From: Dendrolimus kikuchii
Taxonomy: Eukaryota > Arthropoda > Insecta > Lepidoptera > Lasiocampidae
Assembly: GCA_019925095.2 (NCBI GenBank)
Contig: CM034395.1
Location: 15,174,213-15,238,212, forward strand
Direction: 5' to 3'
DNA: 64,000 bases
Every line of letters begins with the position of its first letter. The stretch's first letter is position 1. Below the pieces are notes generated by a model. That model saw only the letters and a program-made list of their open reading frames with translations. It made no database searches and was not told the origin of the DNA. This document shows positions 48,408 through 60,379 of the stretch, piece after piece. The position numbers were made by a program, and so were the translations under genes.

Positions 48408-48444
48408 AGGGAACTGGCGTGAAGTTATGTATGTATGTATGTAC
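48408..48444 (+). mobile_element. 37-bp 3' micro-copy of the RTE-like element
   Basis: agggaactggcgtgaagtta tgtatgtatgtatgtac equals the extreme 3' end of the RTE copies (60884-60912 and 13351-13380). Nothing upstream matches, so it is a severely 5'-truncated insertion. Confidence 0.75.
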
Positions 48445-49549
48445 GTACACAGAGCGTGCGTTATAAACAATCAAAACTGTAGTCATACCAACTGCATAAG
48501 GCAATTTCGTACGCCGCATCCACAATGACTACGCCTAGGGCATTCGCTAATGCGTGTAGTTAGTTTCGTCGCGTACAGGGGCTAGTAGAACGGTACCGCG
48601 GCCGACGACCCGAGATCGCCGCCGATAACTCATCGCCGTGTTTATTCACTATTATCGAATCGTGGCCATTTGCCCGACACAAGACACGACCATACACCAA
48701 TGCTATTGTCGGATAGAAAAACCCTAATTGCTAAGCTCCGTTACAATAGTTCCGGATATATAATATGAACTTTAAACATGTATCTTTACGAGTTAGAAGT
48801 CAATAATTGCTTGCTCTTTGGAAAAAATCCGGATCGTGTATTTGTATGTTTATAATAGAGGGCCATAAATTATGTCAAGTTAAGGGGAGGGGGGGGGTTT
48901 GATGAAGTGTGACATTGTATGACAAGGAGTGGGAGGGGGACCTAAATTTCGTGACGTCACATTTCGTGACATACAAAGGCAGGTAGACAGATGGAGAAAC
49001 GGACGGACAGGATTTCATAATGATTTTATTATGGCCAAAAGGGTTACGGAACTCTAAAATTTGCAAAAAAAAGTAGATATATGTTTTTTTCTAATTATCC
49101 CTTAATTTATACACAGGGAGCTTAAAAATAAACTAAATTACAAATAAATTAATATAAAGTATGTAACAAATCGCTGCCAGAAGGAAGCGTGCCCAGAAGG
49201 CTGGCTGCATTGCCACGCGGCATGGCAATGCTGATTCGTTGCGCGAAATACGTACCAGCCTTCTGATCAGGGGTGGTATCCAAGAGTTTCTTACAAATTA
49301 TGCCTACTGAACTATAAGTGAAAGTGAAATCCTATTACTGTGTTAATAATAACACTTTACAATAATGTTAATCTTATCTATAATATTATAAAAATTAATA
49401 AATATAAGTATCCTTAGATCAGTAACAAAAATAAAATGTGTAAATAAATAGTAATAAGAGGAAATGTGTGTAGCTCGTGATGTAAATTAGATTTAAAGTA
49501 ATAGGAAAAAGTAATGAAAAAAGAAAGAAAAAAATATATTTATATACAT
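48445..49549. other. Unresolved region with CpG-rich segment at about 48540-48700
   Basis: 48540-48700 (ggtaccgcggccgacgaccc gagatcgccgccgata) and 49185-49270 (gcattgccacgcggcatggc) are GC-rich. The second could be a decayed LINE frame. Poly-G runs occur at about 48885-48945. Confidence 0.35.
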
Positions 49550-49812
49550 AAAACTTTAACATTCTGTCTCTGTACTTTAAAACTATTAAAAAAAAACAAC
49601 TGGAACTGACTATCGAAAGTATAAACGATGGGGAAGACGATGCATTTTTTTAGATTTCGTTAGTTCGCATATGCATAAAAATTAGCTTATTCCGACACAG
49701 TTTCCACTAAAACGATAGCTTGCATTATTTTTTTAAATGCTGCGATATTTTGTCCCGGGAATCCCGTGGGAATTTCAAATCAAGCGTGGACACAATCGCG
49801 GGAAAATCCTAG
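49550..49812 (+). mobile_element. Helitron-like H1 copy, internally deleted
   Basis: The 5' blocks (caactggaactgactat, gatgcattttttt) jump directly to the 3' blocks (cataaaaattagcttattcc, acgatagcttgcat, tcccgggaatcc) and end ggaaaatCCTAG|T. About half of the H1 middle is missing. Confidence 0.7.
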
Positions 49813-50410
49813 TTTTATTATAAAGTAATGTATTGTAAATAATATTTATAAAAAAATAGATAATTTGAAAACAAATAGATTTTAGGATAATACTGTAGTA
49901 ATAAAACACATAATGAATATTTTGAGTTAGAAATAATGCATTGTGTTGTACAGCCATAAGTTCCGCGGTTTTGTAATAAACAATAATGTTTATGCTCTCT
50001 TCATACAATATTCACGGATAGAGATGTTTATTGCTTAATCAAGCCATAAACTAAACTGTTTGAATTTCGAAACATTTCAGTAACTGTTTGAGTGTAACAT
50101 ATCAGATGTATTTGTTAGTAATAAAAGAAAGAACAAATATAATTGTGTAAATACATAACATGTACCTACAAGTGTATACACTAACAGTCTTATTTTTTAT
50201 TTTTTTTATCCCCTTTTGGACCGGGCGAACTAGATATGCCTGAGTCTAAATACATTATATGTCTTATAGCTAGCTACTTATAACCTACTTATATGCTAAT
50301 GCGTGCAAGTGTTAACACTGTGTGTTTGTGACTCTTCTTATTTATATTGAGTTAGAGTAAGTTTGCAGGTTTCTTTAAGGTTCTTAAATTTCTTAGTTTT
50401 TAATTTTTGT
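49813..50410. other. AT-rich stretch; partial MITE at about 50327-50370
   Basis: cttatttatattgagttaga gtaagtttgcagg matches one arm of the 15993 MITE. Otherwise featureless. Confidence 0.4.
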
Positions 50411-50490
50411 TGAAAAGCGGCCGAAACGTCGGAATAAAAATTAAATGAAATACCGCATTTAAACCCGTTAAAAAGTAGATTTATTATATG
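50411..50490 (+). mobile_element. Penelope-like element UTR fragment
   Basis: ttgaaaagcggccgaaacgt cggaataaaaattaaatgaa followed by taccgcatttaaacccgtta aaaagtag matches the PLE UTR at 5575-5655 with divergence. Confidence 0.7.
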
Positions 50491-50864
50491 TACTAGTTGC
50501 GAAAACTGAAGAAAATAATTTACGAAATGATGACTACGTTCCCCTTAAAATATAAAACAGATAAAACACTAAGTATTGCCAATTAGTAAATCACACAAGA
50601 TTGAAATATAGTAGAAACGAGAATGCCCGCATAACGGTTCTAAAGCAAGGTTATGGTCATAGAGGTCGAAACTTTGAAACTTGCAAGTAGTATGATACAA
50701 ATTCCAAACCACAATAACATTCCTTATTTGTGTAGACCACACTAAAACGACCGATCACCATGTGTTTTACTGTTGGTCACATTTTAAAAACAATTAAAAT
50801 AACCGGTTTAGAAATGTGATCAAACGGAATTAAGTGTTTAATATCATCAACATTCCTTTATACA
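50491..50864. other. AT-rich stretch, nothing recognised
   Basis: No gene seen. Confidence 0.4.
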
Positions 50865-51198
50865 GGGACCCAATTCTGCTAATACTATCTCGTCAAAATC
50901 GCCGGATACTATCGTCTCAATCGTAGGTTTGCCTGATTATGGTATTTTGTTAATTCCAATAGAGTGCCTGTTCTATACTAATATTATAAAGAGGAAATAT
51001 TTGATTGTTTGTTTGCACTGAATAGGTTCCGAAACTACTACTAGTAGCACCAGTTTTTTTCTACTATTATACCACCGCAGCAATATCGATAAGATATTGT
51101 GGATCCAGTAGAGTACGAACTTTTGACACTATCGCAATGGTATCTTACTCAGAATATCTTCGCAACGCCAAGTTATTGAAATAGCAGAATTGGACCCC
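50865..51198. mobile_element. MITE with gggacccaattctgct ends
   Basis: Left end gggacccaattctgctaat and right end atagcagaattggacccc are inverted copies about 300 bp apart. A Helitron-like 5' end (50972-51045, TCTATACTAATATTATAAAG) lies inside and interrupts it. Confidence 0.55.
50972..51045 (+). mobile_element. Helitron-like 5' end fragment
   Basis: TCTATACTAATATTATAAAG, then gaggaaatatttgattgttt and ggttccgaaactactact. It is lost after that point, with no CTAG partner seen. Confidence 0.55.
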
Positions 51199-51917
51199 AA
51201 AGCGATTGGACATACTGTCGGTTCATCGCATTAGTTCCGGAGAGAGTTGCGCCTATACTATCGAGTTCGGCTCGTATAACCCACAAACACTCACTTAGTA
51301 TTAATCACCTACTATTGGTACAGTTAATTAGTTACCATCGAATCGATTCGAAAGCTCTCACATCGCAGTACAGGACTATTCTCGTGTTCAACCATTCAAT
51401 TCACGTGACTTGTTTACGTAAAAACAAGTGGCAGTGTTCGAGTCGGACTTGTGCGTAGGTGCTATATATGCAGTAGAATTTTTAAAATGCTTATTCAGTC
51501 CAAATTAATAAAAATAAGTTTATTTATATAAAAGTTTACGACGATTATGAATTAGCTCTTACACTCAGCAGTCGCTGTCACAGCATGCATGTGCCGGTTC
51601 TTACGTAACTCGACGTGCTTACTTATACGTAGGTTATTCCAAAGTAATCTATAATATTATAAAAGTGTAAACAGGCCGTGTCTGTACATTGAAGCTATTT
51701 AAAAAAATCTAAATGTGTGCTGGGACACGTATTAGAAGTAAAACTTCAACGGACGAGTGGAAAAACTTCAACTGACAAGTGACAAAATCAATCGCAACAA
51801 AATTTTAACTTGAAGTTATACGGGCAGATTTTCAAATTGGGCAAGTACATTAACAATCTGCCCGTAAAACTTCAAGTTGAATTTTTGTTACGATTCATTT
51901 TGTCACTTGTCAGTTGA

Positions 51918-52100
51918 AGTTTTTCCACTTGTCCGTTGCGATTCGTTTTTCCACTTGTCCGTTGCGATTCGTTTTTCCACTCATCCGTTACTTTTCGTTT
52001 TTCAACTTGTCCGTTGCGATTCGTTTTTCCACTCATCCGTTACTTTTCGTTTTTCAACTTGTCCGTTGCGATTCGTTTTTCCATTTGTCCGTTGAAGTTT
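51918..52100 (+). repeat. Tandem repeat of about 25 bp in element D
   Basis: Units of cttgtccgttgcgattcgtt tttccac alternate with actcatccgttacttttcgt ttttcaa. Open frames through it (FFHLSVAIRFSTCPL) are repeat artefacts. Confidence 0.9.
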
Positions 52101-52671
52101 CACTTCTAATATGTGTCCCAGCACACATTTCGATTTTTCGCAGGTTTACTGCAAATTATGATTTGGTTAGGTCAGGTGCATTTTAATTAATGAATTTTTT
52201 ATTTAAACATATTTTATTTTATCAAACAAAAAACGGAATTCGATCCGGAACCAAAAACGCATCCATAGTCTAATCTAAAATTATTTATTAATATTTTTTT
52301 ACACAGACCACAAATAGAGACAGCGATGCCCGGCCACGTGGGGAGCAGAGGTATAGTTCGATGCAAACTTAGGTTTGCCTCCATTAATGGCGGCTCGGAA
52401 CATCGCACTCACCGATGCGCAGAACGCGATTTTAGGTATTAGAGGAACGAGTTCGTCGGAGGACGAGGTATATCCTCGCTCGCTTTCTCGTTACGGGACT
52501 TCCCTGGCGCTCGGCTCACCAGGAGTGCCAATTTAGCGCTTTCGGAGCTAGATATAGCGCTTTTTAGAGCAACCCAGCTCCCAAGTTTATTAAACAACTT
52601 CCAGCGCAAAATCTTACGCTTTTCATAATATGCAAATATCTAGTTAATTTTATAATAAATATATATGAATA

Positions 52672-52900
52672 TCTATACTAATATTATAAAGAGGAAAGAT
52701 AAGATTGTTTTTTGTTTGCATGAAGAGGCTCCGAAACTACTGAACCGATTTTAAAAATTCTTTCAATGTTGGCAAGCTACACTATCCCTGGGTGACATAG
52801 GTTATATTATATTTACAAAAAAATTAGGGATCCTTACTAAAACTGCAATAATGTAACCCAAGGTGTAAAAAAATACCTAAAATCGCGTGCGCTGCGAAAA
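52672..52900 (+). mobile_element. Helitron-like 5' portion nested in element D
   Basis: TCTATACTAATATTATAAAG, then gctccgaaactactgaaccg, attctttcaatgttggcaag and gggtgacataggttatatta. No clear CTAG end was found downstream, so the 3' limit is approximate. Confidence 0.65.
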
Positions 52901-53645
52901 CTATTGATGATAGAATAAAATAATATACTACGACTTTACAGAACACATCATTATTTACAAAAAGTGTCGCGACAGCATATGTCTAACTATTATACTTATA
53001 CCACAATAAGTGTTCTTTTATTTTTAAAAATTAAGTAAAATGCCGCCGCTAGAAAATGCTCTTTATTTGTGTCTTGATATTCATCCTTATCAAAATAAAT
53101 TACTTCATATTCAAGACTGCTTCAATACCTTTATATAACTTTTAATTATTCAATTCGGACATATCATTCGAAAGATAACACGAGTTTAAAAATGTAAGTA
53201 TTAGAACACGCGGCCGTGACGCTTTTTCGTGACAGAAAAATCGTAAGACCCCGTCTATATATTTCACTTCAAAAACTGGAATAGGCTATATAAACGATGG
53301 AGAACACGGTGCAATTTTTTGTAGATTTCCTGTCTGTTTGTTCGGGATTCACGTAAAAACTAGTGGGCTGATTTTGTTGCGTTTTTCGCTTCGATCTACA
53401 GCTAACTCTTAGACTTAAAATCTACGCTACTTTTTACTACGACAATATTTTGTGGGAATTATTTAAAATGGCCTGATTGAAAAAGTAAATCGAATTCCAA
53501 TGTTATTTTTCGCTTATCTATAACAAATTTTAGTAATAAAATGTGTGATACTTTTTGTCCCGGGAATCCCGCGGGAATTTCAAGTCAAGCATAGACAAAG
53601 CGCGGGCAAATCATAGTGAAATATATATATTTGTATATAATATCA

Positions 53646-53665
53646 CTAGGATATGCCCGCGACTA
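53646..53665 (-). mobile_element. Helitron-like 3' end fragment, inverted
   Basis: ctaggatatgcccgcgact is the reverse complement of the H1 terminus gtcgcgggcatatCCTAG. It lies 30 bp beyond the preceding H1 3' end in opposite orientation. Confidence 0.55.
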
Positions 53666-54845
53666 CTGAGCTCGGGCCTTTTCATTTGAGGTAAGCAGAC
53701 GGTTTACGTACGTCCCACTGCTATGATTCTCACAATGTACAAAATGAGACTATAAGTGTTCCATTTTACCATCGGGTATAGAACTCATTCTTTCAAGGTA
53801 AATTGTATTTTATGCGCACCCCACAGCTCACACAGGATCAAAGGATATTCACCGAAGATAATTAATTAATTGGACCCATGCTGGGTTAGTCATGACGTCC
53901 CCGCCAAAGCGTCCTGAAGTCCCTCCTCTCGCGCCCCTTTTCCTGGTTACAGGAGTTCAAACCCGGCTCCTATGGACATCCAAACAGCAATCAACTATAG
54001 TATTTTAAAATGTAATACCTAATGATTGCTATCACGTATTGTTCTTTCTGAAAATAGTAGATACATGACTAGTGATCAAATTAGCGTTTGGTTGTCAAAA
54101 CAACTTGCTAATTGTGAAATCATTACTTGATCATCACGATTGTATGTTGCTTAATAAGGTCGCGGTCTTTTTAAATGCTTGTTACATTTGTTACGTTTAA
54201 AACAGGTTAAGAATGAAATTGCGCAGTAATATATTTTTACAAGGTCACAAATATTTTAAAATCACTTTTGAACTATCGCCTTGCATGAACCGTTGTACAT
54301 TTTGTAGGTTAAAATATTGAACATTTTAAAAGATCGAAAACAAAGTTTGAATGTTCACTGATCTGGTTTAAATAATTAAAGTTGATAAGCGAGAGAAGAA
54401 TGATTTATAAATCTTTATTTAGGAGAATGGTTTATCATGTAGGTTTTTTATTAGAGCTCCTGACTGGACGAACATTATTGTCAGGATATGATGATCTATA
54501 TGTACTTTTTTAATATAATAAATAATTAAAAATGACAAAACTTCATTTACATAGCAGCTTGCTCCAACCTCTTATAAGATTTTGTATAAGGTTTTTATCT
54601 TGCCAAGCTTGTAAGGAATTTATGGAGATATGTTGCAGCAAAAAAAAAATAGTCATGTCTATTATAACTGTAATAATATTTTTCTACACTTTTATTGTGT
54701 CTCTGTCTTACTGAATATGCACTGTTTACTACAACTCCATTAATTCTTCAAAAGTCATTCTGTAACATACTTCTGTATAAAACTTAAAAAAAAGAATTTG
54801 AGATATAAATAGAATAAGAAAAATATAAAAAAGAAACAATTTTTA
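53666..54845. other. Unresolved stretch
   Basis: 53880-53990 is GC-richer (catgacgtccccgccaaagc, ttacaggagttcaaacccgg) and may be a decayed SINE with a B-box-like word. The rest is AT-rich without features. Confidence 0.35.
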
Positions 54846-54990
54846 GCTAGACGTGTTGCTGGGGAGTTTCTTGTCGCTTTTTCTCTAGGTCAAGTAAAAT
54901 TAAATTTGAGCCTACATGTATGGCCTTCAAAAAGTGTTCTCCAGTGAAACTTATTTTGAATAAAAACTCTTGAATTTGATTTTATTATTT
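54846..54990 (+). mobile_element. LINE 3' end fragment
   Basis: agacgtgttgctggggagtt tcttgtcgct, then aaatttgagcctacatgtat ggccttcaaaaagtg and cttattttgaataaaaactc ttgaatttgatt resemble a widespread lepidopteran LINE 3' UTR ending in TTGAATTTGA words. Confidence 0.55.
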
Positions 54991-57664
54991 ATTAATTTCT
55001 TCGTTTATTTACTACTACACTCTTTTTCATATAAGATTTAGGAGCTTTCAGTTTTACATTTCTTTACTGGGCGATTGCCATTTAAAACATAATATATATG
55101 TTATAGTCAAAGGTCGATATGCAGTCTCTTTCCGGAATGACTGGTTTATCTTAGGTTTGACCAAGGCCTGTCGTAAACCCCGAAATAAACTCCAATTTCG
55201 GCCTTCGACTAAAGTATTTTTAGTGAAACCTAGAAGTACCTCACTTTTTAGTCAATTGTCGAACGTAAAATAATCTGTTTCGGACTTTGCCTAGTCGATC
55301 CTAGAAGCGACTAAGAGAGACTCCGTCAAACGTCGATTCGTACTGCACTTGTTACATGTTTAATGACTGTATAAGTTACTCTCTCCTAGGTTAGACAAAA
55401 ATTCGTTAGTCAAAGGCAGAAAAACGTCATTTATTTGAACTTCGACTAAGACTTTATGTCAGACCTGAGGTTTGACTAGTCACACCTAGGAGCGCCAGAG
55501 CTTCGACGACACGATGAAAAAAAACTGAAATGAATAAACATGTATATATAGAAGGTTCATGAAAATATTAGACAGATTTAATAAATATTACGAAGACGGT
55601 TGGCAATCTGCAAAGGTGTAAATACGGAGTCGTGTAAGGTATATCAGTGTGATATTGAAATGTTGGAACTGGTTTGCCTCCCGGCCTGGCCAGGGAACGC
55701 GGTGACCCCGGCCGCACTCCATGGGAATACGAAATCGCAACTTAGGATCTCTGCATATACTATGAGTTCACGAATGTAGTTTATTCACAATATCTAGATT
55801 GAAACTCGATACATATTTACGGTCTTGAGAAGCCCTCAAATTTACTCTAACTTTAATATGAATTGGACCGTTAGTTTATAACTATACAACTATTATAGAA
55901 ATAATTAAAACGAATTAAAATATAGAAAATGCGTGAATTAAATTTTCTTTCTATAATTTCAGACTTGTTTATCAATACCACCTAAATCCGGCCATACTTC
56001 GTTGTAGCTTAGTTTGATTAGGGAAATCAGTCTACGAAATATTTTTCTAGTTTTGGATTAAACAAACATATTATTATAATAAAAAGAAAAAAAATACACT
56101 AAAATGTTCTGTAATAAAATATAGACAAAGACGAGCCATTTATAACAGTTTATTTATATTTTTTATGATGGTATTATCTAAAATTGTTTGTACTGGTTCT
56201 GCCCTCCATTCGTATCAATAAAAGGCTTTAAGCGCAATATCACATGTTTGTGTAATCATAGTATTAAAACATCGATTAGGCAATCAATTTAAAATAACAT
56301 AAAACAAGGAAGATAACTGAAAGCAATAAGAAAAATTTAAAACAATTCTTACTGTTTTTCTAACAGAAATATATTTAAATAATTAAACTTCAATTACTAT
56401 TTTAAAGAGCGCGTTAATTTCAAATATATAGCTGCATAAAATGTATCATCATTTTTTTAAGTGGGACTTAGATTTAAGTACCGTGTAAGCATTCAGCCGT
56501 TATTAGGCTTATTGGATTATTTAATTACCTCATTTCATTTGTAACTTATGATGTATTTATGCATTTGTATCGAAAAGAAATATTACTCTGAATTTAATTA
56601 CCTGTGTAAAGAAATTTACGGTGCAAACATATAAAATCTCATTACCCCTACCACGAGTTCTTATTATTCTTTTTTCTCTGCATATTCACCGCATGCACCG
56701 CATCCACAATGTCGATGATAAATAATGAGTTAAAAGCAGTAAACAACATCTCGTTACTGCAAAACGCGTTTGAAACTCGTGGTAAAGGCGTCGCCATAGA
56801 ATGCACTTCGCCAAGAATAACGAATTAGAAGCGGCGCCGACTTGTGGTACCTATTTATTGTTTTCTTCGGTGTGTATTGTCGAGAATCAGATAATACGGT
56901 TTCAATTTATTTGTAATAAAATTATGACAATAATTAGGTTAATATTGAAAGTCATGGTGGCTTTAATGGCTTGAATATCAAACAACATGAACCGCTTTTC
57001 TGCCCTGATATGCATATTTTACAATTACGACACGATGAAGATAATGAAAAATATGATAAGAATGTACACAGAAATTACCTACAAATCCACCGATCTGTCT
57101 TGGACAAGCGAATTAGGGTTATTGTTTATTCTCACAAATAAGAGAGTCACGAGATCAACGTTGGAATAAAGTTTATTAGACTAATAATGATAAAAGTAAG
57201 AAAGAAGCTAAGCTATGTTTGTTAGTTTTATATTTCTTATAATCATTCAAACCTTAATTACGTAACTTAAAGTAGGAAGTATGTTTAATTTTTAACTTGA
57301 ATGTATAATTTTCAAAAAATATGAAAGTCAAACATAGTTTGAACAAAAACTTTTTGATCTAGTATTTTACTATTTTGCTATCAATTATAACTTAATGACT
57401 GAGGATTATCATGAATCACAAAAAATAATTAATTGATTGAGTATCTATTTCGGTTGTGTAATTTTGAAACCTAATAACTGACATTGTTTTTTAAATGAAT
57501 CTGTGATTTTATAAGTATACATCTAAAGACTGTATCAAAATATTTTTCCGTCTATCAAATAATACACATTGATCGAAGTATCGTTCCCAACAGTTTTGAA
57601 ATGATAACATAACGTATGGTAATGATAACGTAATGTATCATTTTGAAATGATAACGTAACTTTG
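54991..57664. other. AT-rich stretch with a partial MITE and a moderately complex block
   Basis: 55829-55874 (acggtcttgagaag ... ttaatatgaattggaccgtt) resembles the 15993 MITE ends. 55090-55510 contains repeated ttcgacta/tagtcg words, perhaps a decayed fold-back element. A short GC patch is at 55680-55720. No gene is supported. Confidence 0.4.
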
Positions 57665-57975
57665 TCCGTGCAGGAACGGAGAAAGAATACAATTTCCTGC
57701 GGCCGGGCGGCCTGTCGTAAGAGGCGACGCAACAACCCACAGCCAGGTGGTAGGGCATTTGCCCGACTGGATGGCTACCACCCCTGGTCTAAAGTATGTC
57801 GCCATAACAACCTTGAGTTGTGTTTCGGCATTAATGACCAGGTTCCAGTTTCCCTTAAGAGAGCAGCAGCGCATTTGTAGCAACTTTAGCGTTGCAAATG
57901 TCCATAGGCGATGGTAACCGCTTTCCATCAAGTGGGCCGTTTGCCTGTCTGCTGATCTCCTGCAATAAAAAAAAA
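57665..57975 (+). mobile_element. SINE-like element, family S1, full length, best preserved
   Basis: Starts tccgtgcaggaacggagaaa and ends ctgatctcctgcaataaaaa. I used it as the reference for the family. The minus-strand frame through it (MESGYHRLWTFATLK...) is antisense and recurs in sister copies only because they are recent. Confidence 0.8.
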
Positions 57976-58153
57976 CGTGGAAGTTCATGCAATTTTTTGA
58001 GCGGTGGTATAAAAGTTGATGCACTTGTAATGCACTTGATAGATTTTTAATTTATTTGTTTTGAATAAAGTTATATGAACCGGAATTCACACTAGTGCAG
58101 GGCACGATAGGGCGTCCCCCGCAGGCGACGCTCACCGATGCGCCCCCGTCGGT

Positions 58154-60379
58154 GTGAACTCTCGCGCATGCGGCGAAGGGGGCCGCCACCCTTCACGCAG
58201 CGCCAAACCTGGCGGGTCGAGAGGAGCAGAGTGCCGTATAGGCACGTGGAATGTGAGAGGTGGAATGAAAGATAAGATGGACGAAATGATTGATATAATG
58301 CATGAGAGAAGCCTGGATGCCCTATGTCTGACAGAGACAAAGCGGAAGGGGTGCAGCGTCGATGACCTCCCCGGTGGCATGCTTGCTCTGTGGTCCGGCG
58401 TGGACCTGGACGAGCGTGCAAGTGGGGGGGTAGGCGTCGTACTCTCATCCCGCTTTGTGTCTGGAGTAAAAGACTATTGTCTGGTGAACCCGAGACTTCT
58501 CTGGGTACGTCTAAAACTGGGGATCACGCGAGTTTTTCTGGTCGCAGCTTATGCTCCCGTAAGCTCAGCGGATCCCCAAGAACTCGAGAAGTTTTGGGAG
58601 TCTGTGAGAGAAATTCTGGATTTGGCTGAAGGGAACGAAAGATTAATTATGTGTGGTGATCTTAATGGCTGGGTGGGGACCAAACGAGACGGCCTTGAGG
58701 CTGTCCTTGGACCCTATGGTGACAAGAGAGTGAATGATGCTGGTAGGCCAATCATAGACGTATGCATGGAAAGAAACTTGCTTGTGTCGAACACCTTATT
58801 CCATCATAAGGATATTCACATGTATACATGGGGAATGAATGATCAGAAAAGTATGATTGATCTGATTTTAATAGATAGTCGCCTCCGAAACACAATAATG
58901 GATACAAGAGCCTACAGAGGCCCCACTCTTGAAACGGACCACTACCTGGTGATAAGCCGGTTTGTGGGCCTTTTCAAGAAGTGGAGACACTGGCGAGTGC
59001 GTACCAATTTCGGGGAGCTTGAAAGAATAAAGTGTGAAAAATTGGAAGATGTTAGTGTAAGGAGTATGTATGCGCGCCTAGTCGAAGAAAGGCTTGCAAA
59101 AGCGGACTTCTCCGACTTAGATGTGGATAATGACTGGGATAGTATGAAAGAAAGTATAGTGGAAAGCGCAAAAGAAGCATGTGGATGCGCAAAGAGGCAC
59201 ATAACAACGAAAGGTGATGAATGGTGGGACGCGGATGTTAAATCCAGCGTAGAGAGAAAGAGAAAAGCCTGGCTGGATTATGTTGCTTCTTTGCAACAGA
59301 ATGACAGTATGAAAGAGATGAAGAAAGAAATTTATCGCCTCTGCAAGAATGAAACCAAAGCTTTAGTGAAAGAGAAGCGCGAAAGAATAAAATTGAAAGA
59401 AGAAGAGAAGCTGACGGAGAACTTCGAGGCGAATACCAAACTCTTTTGGAGAGAGGTTAAGAAGTCTCGGGGTTGTTCGTCAGCTTCCAGAATGGAAAGA
59501 ATAAAATCTAAAGCTGGGGACGTTCTTGCTCACCCACAAGAGGTGTTAGCGCGATGGAGTGAATATTTTAGAGAAATGTATGATAATATCCCGGATGCTG
59601 GCACCACGACTGAGTCTGTGACCGACTCCGAGGAGTCAGCATCCGAGATCACTTTGGAAGAGATCGAATGGTCGATAAGAAGTCTGAAAAATGGAAAGGC
59701 AGGAGGAATCGATAGTGTGTCTGCTGAGATGATCAAATATGGTGGAACCTGCGTCCGGGACGCTTTCCTGTCCTTATGCAATTTGTGCTGGAGGACGGGA
59801 AAGGTTCCCAAGGACTGGAGGCGCGCTGTCATCGTGCCCTTGTATAAAGGCAAGGGGTCACGTATGGAGTGCGCCAGCTACAGGGCCATCAGTTTGATCA
59901 GCACAGCATCTAAAGTGTATACGAAGATTATTGAAAAGAGAATGAGAGTGGTATCCGATGGATTATTGTGGGATGCACAAGGTGGCTTCAGAAATGGAAG
60001 GGGATGTATGGATCAAGTTTTCTCTCTCCGCAATATCGTAGAGAAGCAGCTGGCTATGGGCCGGAAGGTTTTCTGCGGTTTTGTGGATCTAGAGAAAGCA
60101 TTTGACAGGGTTGTGCGGAAGGACCTCTGGGACATATTGCCCAGATATGGGATTAATGGCCAACTGATGCGTGCTGTGCAGTCCACTTACGAGGACTGTA
60201 TGGCATGCGTGCGGCTGGATGGCAGCCTGTCGCCCTGGTTTGACGTCAATATTGGCGTCCGACAGGGCTGCGTGCTGTCGGCTTTGCTGTTCATCCTATA
60301 CCTGGACGATTGTCTCCAGAGAATAAGATTGATGGATGTTGGGGTGCGGATGAGTGACCTAGTTGTAAGTAGGCGCTAA
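58154..60379 (+). pseudogene. RTE-like endonuclease-reverse transcriptase, frameshifted by deletion
   Basis: An apurinic-type endonuclease comes first: GTWNVRGGM, ALCLTETKRKG (catalytic Glu), AAYAPVSSAD, CGDLNGWVG (Asp/Asn), SMIDLILID and ETDHYLVIS (Asp-His) within about residues 28-270. A basic linker follows, then RT blocks SVSAEMIKYGG, VPLYKGKGSRME, QGGFRNGRGCMDQ, FVDLEKAFDRV and GVRQGCVLSALLF. The frame then hits the 314-bp deletion after SDLVVS, losing LLYADD and stopping at once. The enzyme could nick DNA but not polymerise. The frame has no ATG before GTWNVRG: position 58154 is a GTG, and the frame is open upstream to 58079, so the true start is unclear. The element has no separate first ORF, as is usual for RTE. 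Confidence 0.8.

Larger units (their letters stand above)
51708..53270. mobile_element. Element D, inserted into the H1 Helitron
   Basis: Left end aatgtgtgctgggacacgta ttagaag; right end cgtaagaccccgtctatata tttcacttc. The same parts in inverted order occur at 32480-32960, which confirms a mobile family. Left-end sequence is repeated inverted at about 52100-52131 (cttctaatatgtgtcccagc). Inside are a tandem array (51918-52100) and a further Helitron (52672-52900). No protein-coding frame with a known domain is present. Confidence 0.6.
51648..53616 (+). mobile_element. Helitron-like H1 copy split by an insertion
   Basis: The 5' end (51648-51705: TCTATAATATTATAAAAGTG ... gaagctatttaaaaaaa) breaks off exactly where, in intact H1 copies, caactggaatagactat should follow. 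That sequence resumes at about 53273 and runs to the H1 3' end at 53616 (gcgggcaaatcatag, CTAG mutated). The intervening 51708-53270 is a later insertion. Confidence 0.75.

Noticed and set aside
51877..52186. 72- and 90-codon frames rich in FFHLSV repeats
   Set aside because: Tandem-repeat artefact in element D.
55080..55510. Possible fold-back element with ttcgacta/tagtcg words
   Set aside because: I could not establish consistent arms; only noted in the region entry.
60365..60375. Spliced-intron explanation for the missing 314 bp
   Set aside because: The missing segment, compared with the 13-kb copy, does not have GT...AG ends at the junction.
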